From Thinopyrum elongatum (taxonomy: Eukaryota; Streptophyta; Magnoliopsida; Poales; Poaceae), in assembly GCA_011799875.1 (NCBI GenBank), contig CM022298.1:495545180-495609179 (forward strand): 64,000 bases of DNA, written 5' to 3'. Positions 1 to 11,416 of the stretch are shown here, one piece after another. Position numbers and translations under genes: made by a program. Below the pieces are notes generated by a model. The model saw only the letters and a list, made by a program, of their open reading frames with translations. It did no database searches and was not told the origin of the DNA. The number at the start of each line of letters is the position of its first letter. Positions within the stretch are counted from its first letter, which is position 1.

Positions 1-2687
1 CGTTTGAAAAGGGATTTGGCAACTGGATTTGGTGTACTCTTTGCTGGAATGGGGGTTTTGCGTCGTAGAGCTAGTGCTATGTCAACTGGCATCATCATAC
101 TGTTTGCGGCAGTTGGGGTCTGCTGAGTTGGGGCATCAGAGATGGCCAGTGTAGTAGGGCTAGAGTCTGCTAGAGTTATGGCCGTGTTTTCTGGGTCTGG
201 TGATATTGCAACTACACCTAATGGGCTATTTGAATTATCAGGTGTCACTACCGTTTCCAAATACTTTGTTCGTGCTCCTCCGCGATCAGCAATCGCCCTC
301 TTCCTTTTGAACGTCTGATACACCAGAACAGCATTTGAATGGATAAATATGGTATGATGACAGATGGAATATGTACTGAAAATGGATAGGCAGGGAGTAT
401 TCACATACACAATGTGTAAACTAAGCTAGTGGCAGCGCAACAAAGTTGAAGCAATGCAAAGCATCAGTTGCAAGATATGTGCGACCAATATAACATTGGA
501 AAGTTAGAGCAAGCACCTTGATGGGTGAATAAGATAGGGCATCTGCCTCTGACTCCTCCACTAGGGAGCTACATTGACTTAGGTCTCCCTCTAGCTCAGA
601 ATCACTGCTAGGATCATATTCTGAGCATGAATCTGTAGGTGGAGAGCGTTTGCATTGCATTGCATCCAGACTTGATTTCAATCCCTTAATGCCAAGTTTG
701 ACAGCCATGGCATTGTTCTGCTTTATTCTTTTCATGCGCGCAAGCTCATAATCATTATGATGATGTTCAGTATCTAAGATTCATGAAAACATAAAAAGTA
801 GTCAGATTATCTATGGAATGCATTGTGGATTCAACTCGAAGAGTATCTCCCTATAAACCCCTGCGTATGCAAAGTTCACCCCCCAACCGTGCTGACCAGA
901 CCACACACAGAAATACAAACCTCTTATGTCTCTATAACAGGCAGACACACATTAAAAAACTGAAGTAGGAACATTAGAATCATATCGAATTCGTATTTGA
1001 ACAAATAAACTAAGGAATTATGAGTGGCATAATGTTTAGCTTCAAGGGTGGAGTGCTGGTAGTGCGACACAAAGCAAGTACGCAGATTGTATTCCATATA
1101 AAAGATCGTAGTCTATGTAAAAGGTGGAAATGACACTTTCTTTCTATACAATGCAGTGTTCGTTGCCCACACATGATGGAAGAGATCACACAGAGAAATA
1201 ATATTCACTCATGTCTGCGGTTCCAGTATTTTGAAACAGGGTGGTCCACCCTAAAAGAATATTGACAACAAATATGACAAGGCAAGCATAGAGGTAGTGA
1301 ATCAATCATTACTTGTGAGCTTACTAGGACAAGTATGCAGAATTGTAACTGCAGTAAGAGACGTTCCAAAATCTGAATCAAGAAGTTGGTCTAGCACTTA
1401 TTGTTTGCAACTAATCGACGTGAATAATTGGATATCATATCGAATGAGTAAGAAAGACAAGTAAAATTGTCAACAAACCTGGCCTGCAGTAGTAATCTGG
1501 GTCAATGTCACTATGACCAACAATCCAAAATGACCAGTGTCTGTTCCTAGGGCCGGAATTTTGAAACCCTGTGAACATTACAAGTACTAAAGATTACTGA
1601 AATACATCGGAACCATTAAGTGTAGGTAGCACTCAGTACACAACAAACCCTAATGACAGTCCTGCCTAATGAGTAATGAATCAATTAGAAATTGGGTGAT
1701 GAGGAGTGGCTGCTGAGTGTTGAGGACGTATCTCAGGATAAATCGGGTTGGCTTAGTGGCTGCTGCACGCCTGAGCCCTGAACGGACAGGGAAGGTAGGC
1801 ACGGCGGCGCGCCCGGGCAGCGATGACGCTGTTGGGTGAGCGGCTCCTGACCTCCTGTTAGTCCGGCGACTCCTCCTAGAGTCATGTCATCCGGGGATGG
1901 CAAGTGGCTGGCGAGGCAGGCGGCTGGGGGCGAGTAGAGATCGGAAGCACAGCAGAACAGAGGGGAATCGGGGCTTGGGCCGACCCAAAATCCCAGGGTG
2001 GGCCGCGGCCCACCGTGGGCACCCTGTAGATCCATACCCGAGCAGCGTACATGCATTTTCGAAACTAAACTAGGAACATTTAGCTGACCAATTAAACGAC
2101 TCTGTTTTAATAATATCATATTCGTATTTGAACAACTAAGCTTGTTTAGCTTGATGGGTGGAGCAGTGCTATTATGACACGAAGCACGTATGCTGATCAT
2201 ATAGTGATAATAAAAGGGGGGCAAACCCTAAGCATGATCAATTAAACCCTATTATGATTTTGCCATGGCAGATTTGAAGCTGCAAACCGCAGAAATGCTA
2301 TTTAGTAACCATTGTTTGCTTCGAACTAAGAACTAAATTCTAAGAGATGAAATGAAAGTACAGTAACCAAGTTACGATCTATTTTCTGGTTGAGATCAAA
2401 AAGTTGAGCAGATATGAAGTAGTACCACCTCTCTTGCGGTGCCGGGTAGGCATCGGGGGTGCAATGGCTGTCGGTGGCGTTGAAGCAGATCTGCGACGGT
2501 AGACGGGTGCATCGGGGGATAAGTCCCATTGCGGTGGACGAGAAGGTCGTGGGAGCGGCCCCGGCAAGGAGGACGACGGCGCCGATGAAGTGAGAGGACG
2601 CGATGCAAGGCTCCTAGTCTGTCGTCGTGGATGAGAAACGTCCATATATAGCAGTGGACGACACGGTCTTGGTAGGCGCTCCGGCAT
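1..2687 (-). CDS. Gene I, left copy: transposon-borne multi-exon protein, 5' part only
   Basis: Four exons are visible on the minus strand: 2429-2687 (ATG at 2687, Pro/Ser/Arg-rich), 1479-1568, 517-773, and 1-314, which runs off the window. Splice sites are GT/AG and the phases join (1,1,0). The junctions read RHRKR-G-FQNS, YYCRP-D-TEHH and YSPIK-TFKRK. The third exon has a basic MKRIKQNN stretch, then an acidic Ser/Asp/Glu tract (SDSELEGDLS). All visible exons are open, and the codon that is TGA in the right copy starts CG here. The right copy shows four more coding segments (rest of exon 4, exons 5-7) that presumably lie left of this window. The function is unrecognised. The build resembles accessory (second) genes of grass CACTA elements, which is inference. 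Confidence 0.75.
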
Positions 2688-2689
2688 GG

Positions 2690-3400
2690 TGGAGGACGGC
2701 GGCGACAGATGGGGTGGAGGACGGCGGCGATGGATGGGGTGGCGGACGGAGGAGGCTGGTGTGGGGATGGTGTTCTAGCGCGGACGGTGTATGAATGGGA
2801 AAATGGAGGGAGAGGTACGGGGAACCATATTTTTGGGACGCGCCTATCTGAAATATGGGAAAGTTATGAACTTAGCCCCCGTTTAAAATTTGGACGTCTC
2901 ATCGGTTGGGGATAGGACGGTAATCTCGCATCTCCCCAATATTTGCGCAGAGCGATTTTGGGCGACGAGAGGGTGTTTTGGCGCCCATGGTGTATGAATG
3001 GGGCTGATAGGTAGGGCGGTTGTGTCACGTCTGAGTGAAGTTACAAACCTGCCCCTATTGAAAATATTTGCCTACATCGATTTCGGCCGAGTCGAGTTTG
3101 TTTTGCCACCCACCGTGTATGAATGGGGAAATGGAGAGAGAGACAGAGGTCTTTCGGATGAGCTTGAATCAAATATGTTTTGCCGTCCACGTTTGGCGCC
3201 CACCGTGTCTGAATGGGCTCAGAGGCGGTCGTGTCACGTCTAATTGAAGTTACTAACCTACCCCCTATAGAGAGTAGTGGAAATAGGGCCGATGGATTGT
3301 CCGTGCAAAGGGTAGACAGTAATTTCCATCTCGCAAACACTGGCTTCGGGCAGTCGATGTGGGAGTGGATATTTTACCGCTTCTTTCGAATTTTGGGACA
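2690..3400 (-). promoter_or_regulatory. Gene I upstream region with repeated promoter-like modules
   Basis: This lies immediately upstream of the gene I ATG. A segment around 'TGTATGAATGGG' recurs near 2784, 2988, 3113 and 3201 (the last as TGTCTGAATGGG). It is followed twice, about 213 bp apart, by a block containing GTGTCACGTCT and GAAGTTAC. Close to the ATG the minus strand is a C-rich, CCATC/CCGCC-rich leader typical of grass 5'UTRs. No clear TATA box could be fixed. The repeats are seen directly; the regulatory role is inferred from position. Confidence 0.4.
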
Positions 3401-4117
3401 ATAAGCATCCACGTTTACCCTGGCAACTAAATTCGAATCCATTCTGTATTCTTATACGAATCTTTATAAATCTTTCTATCTGTGTTTATATATCTTCAAA
3501 AGCACAACAAAGATGTATTCCACTGTCATATATGAATATGATTTACAAACGCCGAAACTCGAATTCAGAAGCTAGAATCCAGTTTAAGGTGAATTCGAAT
3601 ATTTGAAACCACTTTATGTCCAACTCAAGTGTCACACGCAGCATAATGTGTACTCCCATTTAGATATGTACACAAGCAATGTCTCAAGATTCAAAATACA
3701 GAGTCAATCAACCAATAATGTACAAAACTAACAGACATATAAACACTCGTAGAGTATATGGATCAATAATATCAACTAACATACATAAGCCAGGCCACTA
3801 TACTTTTTTTGCTAGAAGAGCATCATTTTTTTAGCGAAGCTAGTACAGCATCTTGGCCCTTTCAGATGCGTGCCACTTAAGGTCCATCTATACTACTATT
3901 ATTGCTGAATGCACATTCAGCCCGACTGGCATATTTGTAGGTTTGGCACAACAATCAAAATGAAATGTCTCAGAGTCTTATCAATTAATACAGACTCATG
4001 CTAAAAAAATTACAAACCAAAAAACAAAAAAAATTATTACATGATCTCTAAAACAAATGGTTTGATCGATTACATGAACAAACAACACAAAGGTTATTCA
4101 ACGATGGAAAAAACATT
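3401..4117. other. AT-rich spacer between gene I and gene II
   Basis: About 700 bp of AT-rich sequence between the upstream region of gene I and the 3' end of gene II. No open frame, RNA gene or terminal repeat was seen. Both minus-strand genes border it, so it must hold the gene II 3'UTR and terminator, but no polyadenylation site was assigned. Confidence 0.5.
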
Positions 4118-4617
4118 TCACCTATGATTTACCAAGTGGGAATTTAATTTCCTTTTTTCCTTCAGGACCTTAACAATGTGGTCAGTCTCAGCTTGCTTCG
4201 TTTTGAAATCCACCAAATATTTAATGGTTGTCTTGAGTACTGCTTGTGATTGTGTTGTTTGCTTCCTCAACATGTCAACTTCATCTCTAAGTGCAGAAGC
4301 AGAATCTCTTTCTACCAATAGTTTAGCCTCTAGAGCATCAGCAGTTGGCAGTTCATGATGCATGATTGGGCTGGTGCCACTGCTGTGGGATGATACAACG
4401 TCCATGGGGACCTCGCTCTTTGATCTTGGGCTAACCTGTTTTGCCATTAACGTTTCGATTGGATTCCGAAAAGTTGAAGTTAGCAAAACATCTCAACTGG
4501 AAGTTAGAACAGCAAACCAGTTAAACAAACAAGGAATTAAAGAGTTTTGATTGGATGCTGAAAAGTAGTTATTAACATCATTGTAACCGGTTGCAGCAGC
4601 AAAGTAGTTAAACAAAC

Positions 4618-5243
4618 AAGTTTTGCAAAAGGTACCTGTTGTGGGATTGGAGTTTTTCTTGGATCCTGAAAAGTTGAGTAGCCAGTAACGTGATTAGAGC
4701 AACCGGTTGTATCAGAAAAGTAGATAAACATACAAGTTTTGCAAAAGGAACCTGTTGTGGCATTGGAGTTTCTCTTGGATCCTGAAAAGTTGAGTAGCCA
4801 GTAACGTGATTAGAGCAACCGGTTGCAGCAGCAAAGCAGATAAACAAACAAGTTTTGCAAAAGGAACCTGTTGTGGCATTGGAGTTTCTCTTGGATCCTG
4901 AAAAGTTGAGTAGCCAGTAACATGATTAGAGCAACCAGTTGCAGCAGCAAAGCAGATAAACAAACAAGTTTTGCAAAAGGAACCTGTTGTGGCATTGGAG
5001 TTTCTCTTGGATCCTGAAAAGTTGAGTAGTCAGTAACCTGATTAGAGCAACTAGTTACAGCAGCAAACCTGTTACACAAATATATTTTTGAAAATGTACC
5101 TGCTGTGCAATTGGACTTCCAATTGGATCCTGAAAACTTGAAGTTAGTAAAATGATTACAGCAACAAGTTATAGCAGCAAACCAGGTAAATAAGGAAGTT
5201 TCTGAAAACATACCTGTTGTGCCAACGGAGTTTCAGTTGGATC
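4618..5243 (-). repeat. Tandem array of 30-nt micro-exons, six units (left copy)
   Basis: Six units of about 115-116 bp. Each holds a 30-nt segment flanked on the minus strand by an intron-like pyrimidine-rich ...TTTTCAG before it and GTTCC or GTACC after it. The segments are 4636-4665, 4752-4781, 4868-4897, 4984-5013, 5100-5129 and 5214-5243. They translate, from the 3'-most to the 5'-most in gene order, as DPRKTPIPQQ, DPRETPMPQQ three times, DPIGSPIAQQ and DPTETPLAQQ. Decayed versions (HPIKTL; NPIETLMAKQ) lie at about 4547 and 4437-4466. All segments are phase 0, so any number of units keeps the gene II frame. Confidence 0.8.
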
Positions 5244-6635
5244 ATGCAAACTTGAATGTTAGCAATCATAAATAAAGTGTTGCAAGAGCCATAAAAAACT
5301 AACATCAAACTAGTAAAACTAACCAGTTTTGGCAACATATTTAATTACACATGAACTAGTAAAACTAACAAGTTCTTGGCAACATATTAAAGTAACAAGT
5401 CGGTACAGTTTACCAGCAACACAGACATCTGTAAATTTCTTTGATGTAAGCAAAATGATTCCGACACACATATATATATATAAGTTAAAAAGACGGTGTC
5501 CCTCATATAAACCTGACAGTTGTCTATCTATGAACATGCAAACATTACTAGTGCTACAAGTGGTAACGGCAAACCATTTAAACAAACAGGGTATCAGAAC
5601 GTAAATTACACGTGAATTTTGCTGCACCCTAGAAGTACATATGACCAGCTATCTACGTGCTTAAGTAGCTATTTAAGTTCAGGCAAGCAGGTAATTCTTA
5701 ACAGTAAGTATCAAACACATAGATAGGCGCAGTCTATAATAGGATTAACAGGCTATGGCATTATGTAATTAGTAGCAAACTAAATTAAGCCAAGCAACAT
5801 AATTGAACAATTTTGCAATAAGTGGCTAACTAAAATTCCAAGAAGCAGGTAACTGAACTTACGCTAGCTCTTTGTACAGGCACGCTGCAACTTCTTTTTT
5901 GCTTACAAGGTTCTACGAAGGAGTCCATGGCATCAATTGCTTGGATACGGAGTCCCAATACTTCTTTCTTCCCACACTGCATTGGTAAGTCGAATGGTTA
6001 ATCTGATAAGATGGTGCGTCCTTGATATGTTATATGAGGACGGGTTGTCAGACTAGTCGTAGCAACACACATCACACTGGCTTTTACTGTATATTTCATG
6101 CGATTACATTTGGCATATCAAGATCTAAGCAATCTACAATAGGATGAAAAGACTGGCATCCTTCACATTATTGGTGAACTCAGTTCATAGAAACAAGCAA
6201 TTCAACCATTCTATGGGTAAATCAAAAGCGCCACTGGAATATTTTTCACTACCCCAATCATACACGCAAAAAGGGGCAACGCCACCATAGGGGCTGGTAT
6301 GGGCGGCCGCCTCGGGTGGCTGAAAGTGTGCACCTAGTTTGAGTCGTCCAAGTTGGCCCAGGCTAGTTTTGTTCGTCCCAGCACACAACAGGCAATGTAA
6401 AAAATGAAGAAAAACGTTTCAATTTGGATGGGCCAATAATGTAAGTGCAAGGCAGGCCCTATAGCAGGCTCGCGGCCCAAACGAGCGCCTCCCATATCGA
6501 TCGACAGCAGGAAAAATCCCAATTCGTTCGCTCCAGCCTCCAGTCTGGTTCGCTCCTAACCTAGCCGCCGCTGGACAGACCGACACAGCACTTCCTCGCG
6601 CCCTCGTTGGACGCCGATCGCCGGGCTTCAAGTGA

Positions 6636-7134
6636 ATGGAAGGACAAGAAGATGAAGATCCAACCCTGGGTGTAGCCTGCATGGGAGGCATGGGCGGCAG
6701 CACGGGCATGGGATCGAGCTTGCGCAAACGGACAGTCGCAGCTTGCAAGAGCAGCATGCGCAATGAGCAGGTACATCACATCCCTGATTATATCTAATTC
6801 AACTGTTCAATTTCTGGCCAATAGTTAAACCTGACGGTGTTGTAAAACTGCTTGTATGTAGGGAATCTATAAGAAAATGAAACCAATTTCTTCTTATTTT
6901 ATAACTCCCCCAATCAATACTGAACTGACTGAACCTGATGTGTCCAATCAAGTTTCCGGTGCAAACATACAAGCTCATGTTGTTCTTGAGCCTGAAGTGT
7001 CTAATGAACAGACTGCTAATGAAGGATTTGATGCAAACATTTTACATGCTTCTGGTGATGAACATATAGTGTCTAATGAGGGATCTAATGCAAGCATTTT
7101 GCAAGCTCCCATTGAAGGATTTAGTGTCCAATGA
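6636..7134 (+). CDS. Small two-exon gene inside a gene II intron, opposite strand (left copy)
   Basis: Exon 1 is 6636-6770 (45 codons from ATG) and exon 2 is 6862-7134. The intron is GTACAT...GTATGTAG and phase 0, joining MRNEQ to GIYKKMK. The product is 135 residues: a Gly/Met-rich N-terminus, a basic LRKRTVAACK stretch, then an acidic half with repeated VSNEG/NASIL and NEGFDANIL motifs. No domain was recognised. The KKMKPISSYF start followed by an acidic spacer is reminiscent of N-termini of hAT-type transposon proteins, and hAT-like remnants may follow at 7140-7260, but this is weak. It lies wholly inside the gene II intron between exons 5863-5976 and 7688-7852. The frame is open here and broken in the right copy. 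Confidence 0.5.
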
Positions 7135-8099
7135 TGATCTGCTATGTTGAGAGAGAGATAGAGATTTGCAGGAATTGATGACAAGCAAATTATAGTACAT
7201 TTTCATGGCTTAAGGAAACGTCGAGGTCATCTACCAGAAAGTCCCCGTATCATGACAACGTAGCATAAATACTTTTCTAATCTGTTGTTTGAAACTATTG
7301 GCATACTTGTGCAAGATAGATATATTGATATGTAGTTTGCACACTGGTTATAGGTGCAATTACACTTCGATATTTTCAGCCAGAGAACGAATAATTCAAG
7401 CAGGTACAGTCCATGTTAGTAGTCCTTGTACACCATGTTGCATTTTGTGTTTTTTGGTGCTTACATCATTTAGTGTTTTATAATCTGGAACTACTTTGAA
7501 TCATTAGCTGGTTTTGAAAGTGCATGTAGCTTCACATTTCTCAAGTTATGTAGATTTCTGGAGTGCAAGTGCCTTCGTATTTTTTAAGTTAAATTTTCGC
7601 CCCTGGTAACTTGAATTCGTGGATCCGCCACTGCACACAAATCATACACGCAGGCCAGTACGAATTAAATGAAATGCAGGGACTTACGCTAGCTCGTTGT
7701 ACAGGCTCACTGCAGCTCTGCTTGCGCTTGGGATGTTCCATGTACAGGTCCATGTTACCACTTGCTTGGATGTGCAGGCCTTGTGTTCCTTGCATCCCCC
7801 TCTGCATTTTTGACACGGCGAATGGTTGATCAAATAAGAGGAATCAACCTTGCTGTTGTACCAGAGGACATGTACTTACAAGGTTATACCGGTGTGCAGG
7901 ATCTGTACCAGATCCCGTAGCGCCGTCATGCTTCGCTAAAAAAATGGTTTTGCTTGTTTCAGATGATATCTCCAGAAGAAATAAGAGTTAAAGTCAGAGT
8001 TGCATAGGCGTGTAAGCTAAGAGAGCAGTAAAGGATATCCAAACATCATCGAAATAGTGCACAAGGGAGTGATATGAGGATACCTAGTTAGAGTGCGGG

Positions 8100-8720
8100 T
8101 CACTTCAGAGCCGTTGAGGGTGATGCGATGGCGCTGGCTGGCCGCTCACGGATGCAGATCTTGAGCAGCAGCGGAGCACTATGATGCGGTGGACGAGACC
8201 GTTGGTGAAGCCCCAATGGCCTTGGGGTGGAGGTGCAATGATGTGCTCGGTGAAGTAGCCCTGGTGAGGTGGGAGACGACGTCGGTGAAGCGCACCTGAT
8301 GCGGTGGAAGTCGGTGTCTGTGAGGCACGTCGGTTGCAGTGGCCGACGTTGTTGGTGGACCACCCAGTGCGGTGGACGAGGGCGTAGATGAGGTAGCTCC
8401 GGTGCGGTGGTGAAGCGCGACCGTCGTCTTTGTCGTCGTCGTCCGGCACAGAGGTGGGGAAAGAGATGAGACGAGGGGCGATTCGAACTTTGCTTGGGTT
8501 GGCGGCGAATTAGGGATTTGAGCACTCTGGGCGTGGAAGGGGACGGTGGAGAAGGGAGATTTTGCAGGGCTAGAATTGGGGCCGCCAGATATTTCAATCC
8601 GAAACGTGGAAACGCGAACTTTTTTTGTCGTCGTTCTTTTTTTGGGCGGGGGGGGGGGAGGGACGGAGGGGTGTGGGTGGGTGGGTGCTAGCGTCCGTAC
8701 GACACACGCGACCACCACGA
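8100..8720 (-). other. GC-rich candidate first exon of gene II
   Basis: A GC-rich region upstream of the first firm gene II exon with long open minus-strand frames in all three phases, so frame alone does not decide. Short phrases such as TCCACCGCATCA repeat within it, which parallels the Pro/Ser/Arg-rich first exon of gene I. A donor AG|GTATCC lies near 8085. The left copy has lost 27 bp here between CTAG repeats compared with the right copy. A G-run (8648-8659) lies upstream. Confidence 0.3.
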
Positions 8721-9239
8721 CACGACCCTGGTCTGCCTGGTGCGCCTACATTTGAGAATGCAAACGAATCTTCTTTCATTTGCAAACGAATCTGTATGTA
8801 TTACCATGCCCGGTGTTTTCCTTGCAAATAATTAGTCATTCGAAACGAGATACTATAAATTAATTAATGAGGAGTTATTTGAATTAGAGTGTGTGTCACA
8901 TAGCGATCTCCAATTCTAACGTGGATTTCACATTTCACGGTATCCACGCTACATTTTTAATACAAATTCATATGTATAAGATGAACACCATGGTAGTGAG
9001 AAAACTTTGGATGGATTCAAACATATGACCTACAAAATAGCACAACAATCGAGTCAATGTCAACTTTTCCAAACCTAGTATGGCATGAATTCGAAATAAT
9101 TACGGAAGCCATATGCATGGTCCTCAATTCAAATCTTACAATGTACACTAAATTGAAACGTCGATATTAAGTCTCGTACTATCTACATTCAAATGTTGTT
9201 TTTAGCCCCACCCACCCCCCCCCCTCGGCACACACGCTA
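8721..9239. other. AT-rich spacer
   Basis: AT-rich sequence with no supported gene. A TTTCATTTGCAAACGAATC segment near 8777 recurs in diverged form near 13257, as do ACGTGGATTTCACATTTCA (8920 and 13400) and GGTGAGAAAACTTT (8995 and 13474). The spacers at 8770-9230 and 13240-13850 are therefore diverged copies of one another. Confidence 0.5.
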
Positions 9240-10235
9240 CATACTTCCTGTATTGATCAATCTTCCTCTCCTAACCTCCTTAGAAAGCTATCAGTTTCCG
9301 ACACACGTTCATTCTGTCTCTCCATGTTTCGATCTCTAACTCTCTCAACTACACAGCCCCCTTTTTCCACTCTGTTACCAAATGTATCTCTCTCACACAC
9401 CCGCCATTGCACTCCATGCCGAGCACTCTCTCTCTCTCTCTCCCACCCTCTCTCGTTGGATACATGCATTGCCTATCTAGACCCACCCTCTCATGCGCAC
9501 GCACGCACATTGTCTATCTAGGTCACTCTCTCGAGACTGTCTCACTCTTTCTTCCGCACGGCGGCCCACACTCGCTCAATCTCGCTCTCTTTATCTAAGT
9601 CTCGATTAACCTTGCTTTCTCTCACACACAAATGATATATCTCCCTGTTCGGGCCTCGATCGACACACCCTATACTCTCTCACGCAGATTGTCTATCTAG
9701 GTCAGTCCATCCAAGCCGCCCCCACTCTTTCAACCTCATGGCGGGCCACGCTCACTCAATCTCTCTCTCTCTCTCTCTCTATGTATGTATGTATGTCTCG
9801 ATTGACCTCGCTCTTTCTTAGACACAAACGATATATCTGCATGTTTGAGCCGAATTCGACATATTCATATTGTATACTCTCTCACGCACATTGTCTATCT
9901 AGGTCACTCTCTCCAACCCGTCTCACTCTTTCGATCGCATAACGACCCACACTCGCTCAATCTCTCTCCCTTTATCTATGTATCGATTGACCTTGCTTCC
10001 TCCCACGCACAAAATATATCTACATGTCTGTGACTGGATCAACTCTCAAGCTCTATCTTACAGCCCTCACCCTTCCCAAAAGCTCAACCAGACAATATTT
10101 CTCCAGAGCATATATATCTTTTCAACGAATGCCAGACCACACTCATTTTGTCTCTCCATCTATCTGTGTCTCGATTGACCTCGCTTTGTCACGCCGTATC
10201 TTCCACACATTGAAGCTACCTCTCCATCCCTCGCA
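9240..10235. repeat. CT-rich array of ~150-200 bp diverged units
   Basis: Repeated phrases TTGTCTATCTAGGTCA, CACACTCGCTCAATCTC and CGATTGACCTCGCTTT recur three or four times at roughly 200-bp intervals, with (CT)n tracts between them. Related sequence returns at 13850-14340. The many short open frames here are low-complexity artefacts. No terminal repeats were seen that would name the element. Confidence 0.7.
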
Positions 10236-11416
10236 GAGCCGGAGCTATTTACATTGCGAGGGGGACTCCAACCTTGGATTAATTTGTGAAGGCATTTATT
10301 CCGGTGGGTTTAGATTATATTTTCGTAGCATTCGGCCCAAAACTACTCCAAACACCGTTGCAACCCCCGCACCTCCCCACTTGATTTCCCTCTGGCTCGG
10401 TCACCGCTCTCTCGCACGTCCTTTCTCACCTTCCACGTCGCACCATGGTATTTTCGCAAAAAACTCTATTGTTCTCTTTAATTATTACAAATAAGCTACA
10501 AACTATACACCGATAATCCAACTGTAATGGAACAAATTTCGACCAACAAATTAAAGTGCTACAAAGTACACACTGAGGCCCACCTATCATGGAACAAACT
10601 TGGACCCATATATAAATTAAAAATGAAAAAGGACGAGGATCGAACATGCGACCAGGGCCTTCAAGCCGCACGTCAATATGCAACATAGTAGCAACGTTTG
10701 TTGTACCCCCCTTTGTTGATATAATGTTTTTATATTACTGCAGCCTATTTAATGGATAACATATTTTAATATTAATTTTAGTACATTAGTGGGACCAGCT
10801 CGTTAGCACGTACTGTTTGTCTTCACTTACTGGTGGGTTCCATGTCTGCTCTCTCTCTCTCTCTCTCCCCCTCCCCTTCTACGTTTAGACGCACGGGCAA
10901 ACACGAAGAACGCGCGGGCGATGTTGCCGTTGACCATATTTGGGCACGTTCACAAGTTACGGCACCAGTTTCAAGTACTAGTAGTATTATACATGTAACA
11001 AGTTTAGGAACAAAAGTAACCGTGACGGACAAGTTAGGCTAGCTGTAGTACTATTTATCTACTACTCCGTCATAATTAAATGCGTGGATAAATAGATGTA
11101 TCGCCTAGTGCTCGAACAAGGGGACTGGTCGCACCCTACAAGTATTCGGAATTGACTTCCCTAAAAAAATATTTGGAATTGACATGGTATTTATTATGAA
11201 ATGTTTGCGATGAGAAGGAATACATGTGGCTTGATGACGTTTTATATTTAATTTGATACGGCTCTAGCAGAACATTCAATCGATCAAACCATAGATTTCA
11301 TTCAGTCTGACTCTGACTTTACATTCATACGACGATCGAACTAAAATAAACAGAAATGATAAATCCCAAACGTTCAGATTTTAAGCATGGCAATCCGAAT
11401 GTTTTTCATGGCAAAT
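10236..11416. other. Spacer with (CT)n tract, no gene
   Basis: It contains a (CT)n run at about 10849-10868, longer in the right copy, and AT-rich unique sequence. The phrase GGGTCCCATGTCTG-like at 10836 also occurs at 15760, showing another ancient internal duplication. No gene, RNA or terminal repeat supported. Confidence 0.5.

Larger units (their letters stand above)
4118..7930 (-). pseudogene. Gene II, left copy: coiled-coil protein with micro-exon array, one nonsense codon
   Basis: Exons on the minus strand, 5' to 3': 7880-7930 (HDGATGSGTDPAHRYNL), 7688-7852, 5863-5976, six 30-nt micro-exons between 5243 and 4636, and a 3' exon ending at 4118. The internal exons are multiples of three and all appear phase 0. 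The last exon encodes a coiled coil (VERDSASALRDEVDMLRKQ region) related to the final exon of gene I in the right copy (AERHSATQLRLEVLSLRK region), so I and II look like paralogues with a rearranged middle. Exon 7688-7852 carries TGA at its third codon, where the right copy has CGA. The acceptor of the most 5' micro-exon is also lost (AG to AT). The first exon is unresolved; a GC-rich open region lies at 8100-8720. The function is unknown. Confidence 0.65.

Noticed and set aside
1733..2224. 163-aa minus-strand ORF in intron 1 of gene I
   Set aside because: Lies in the intron between two well-joined exons, and the right copy does not keep it open over the same span.
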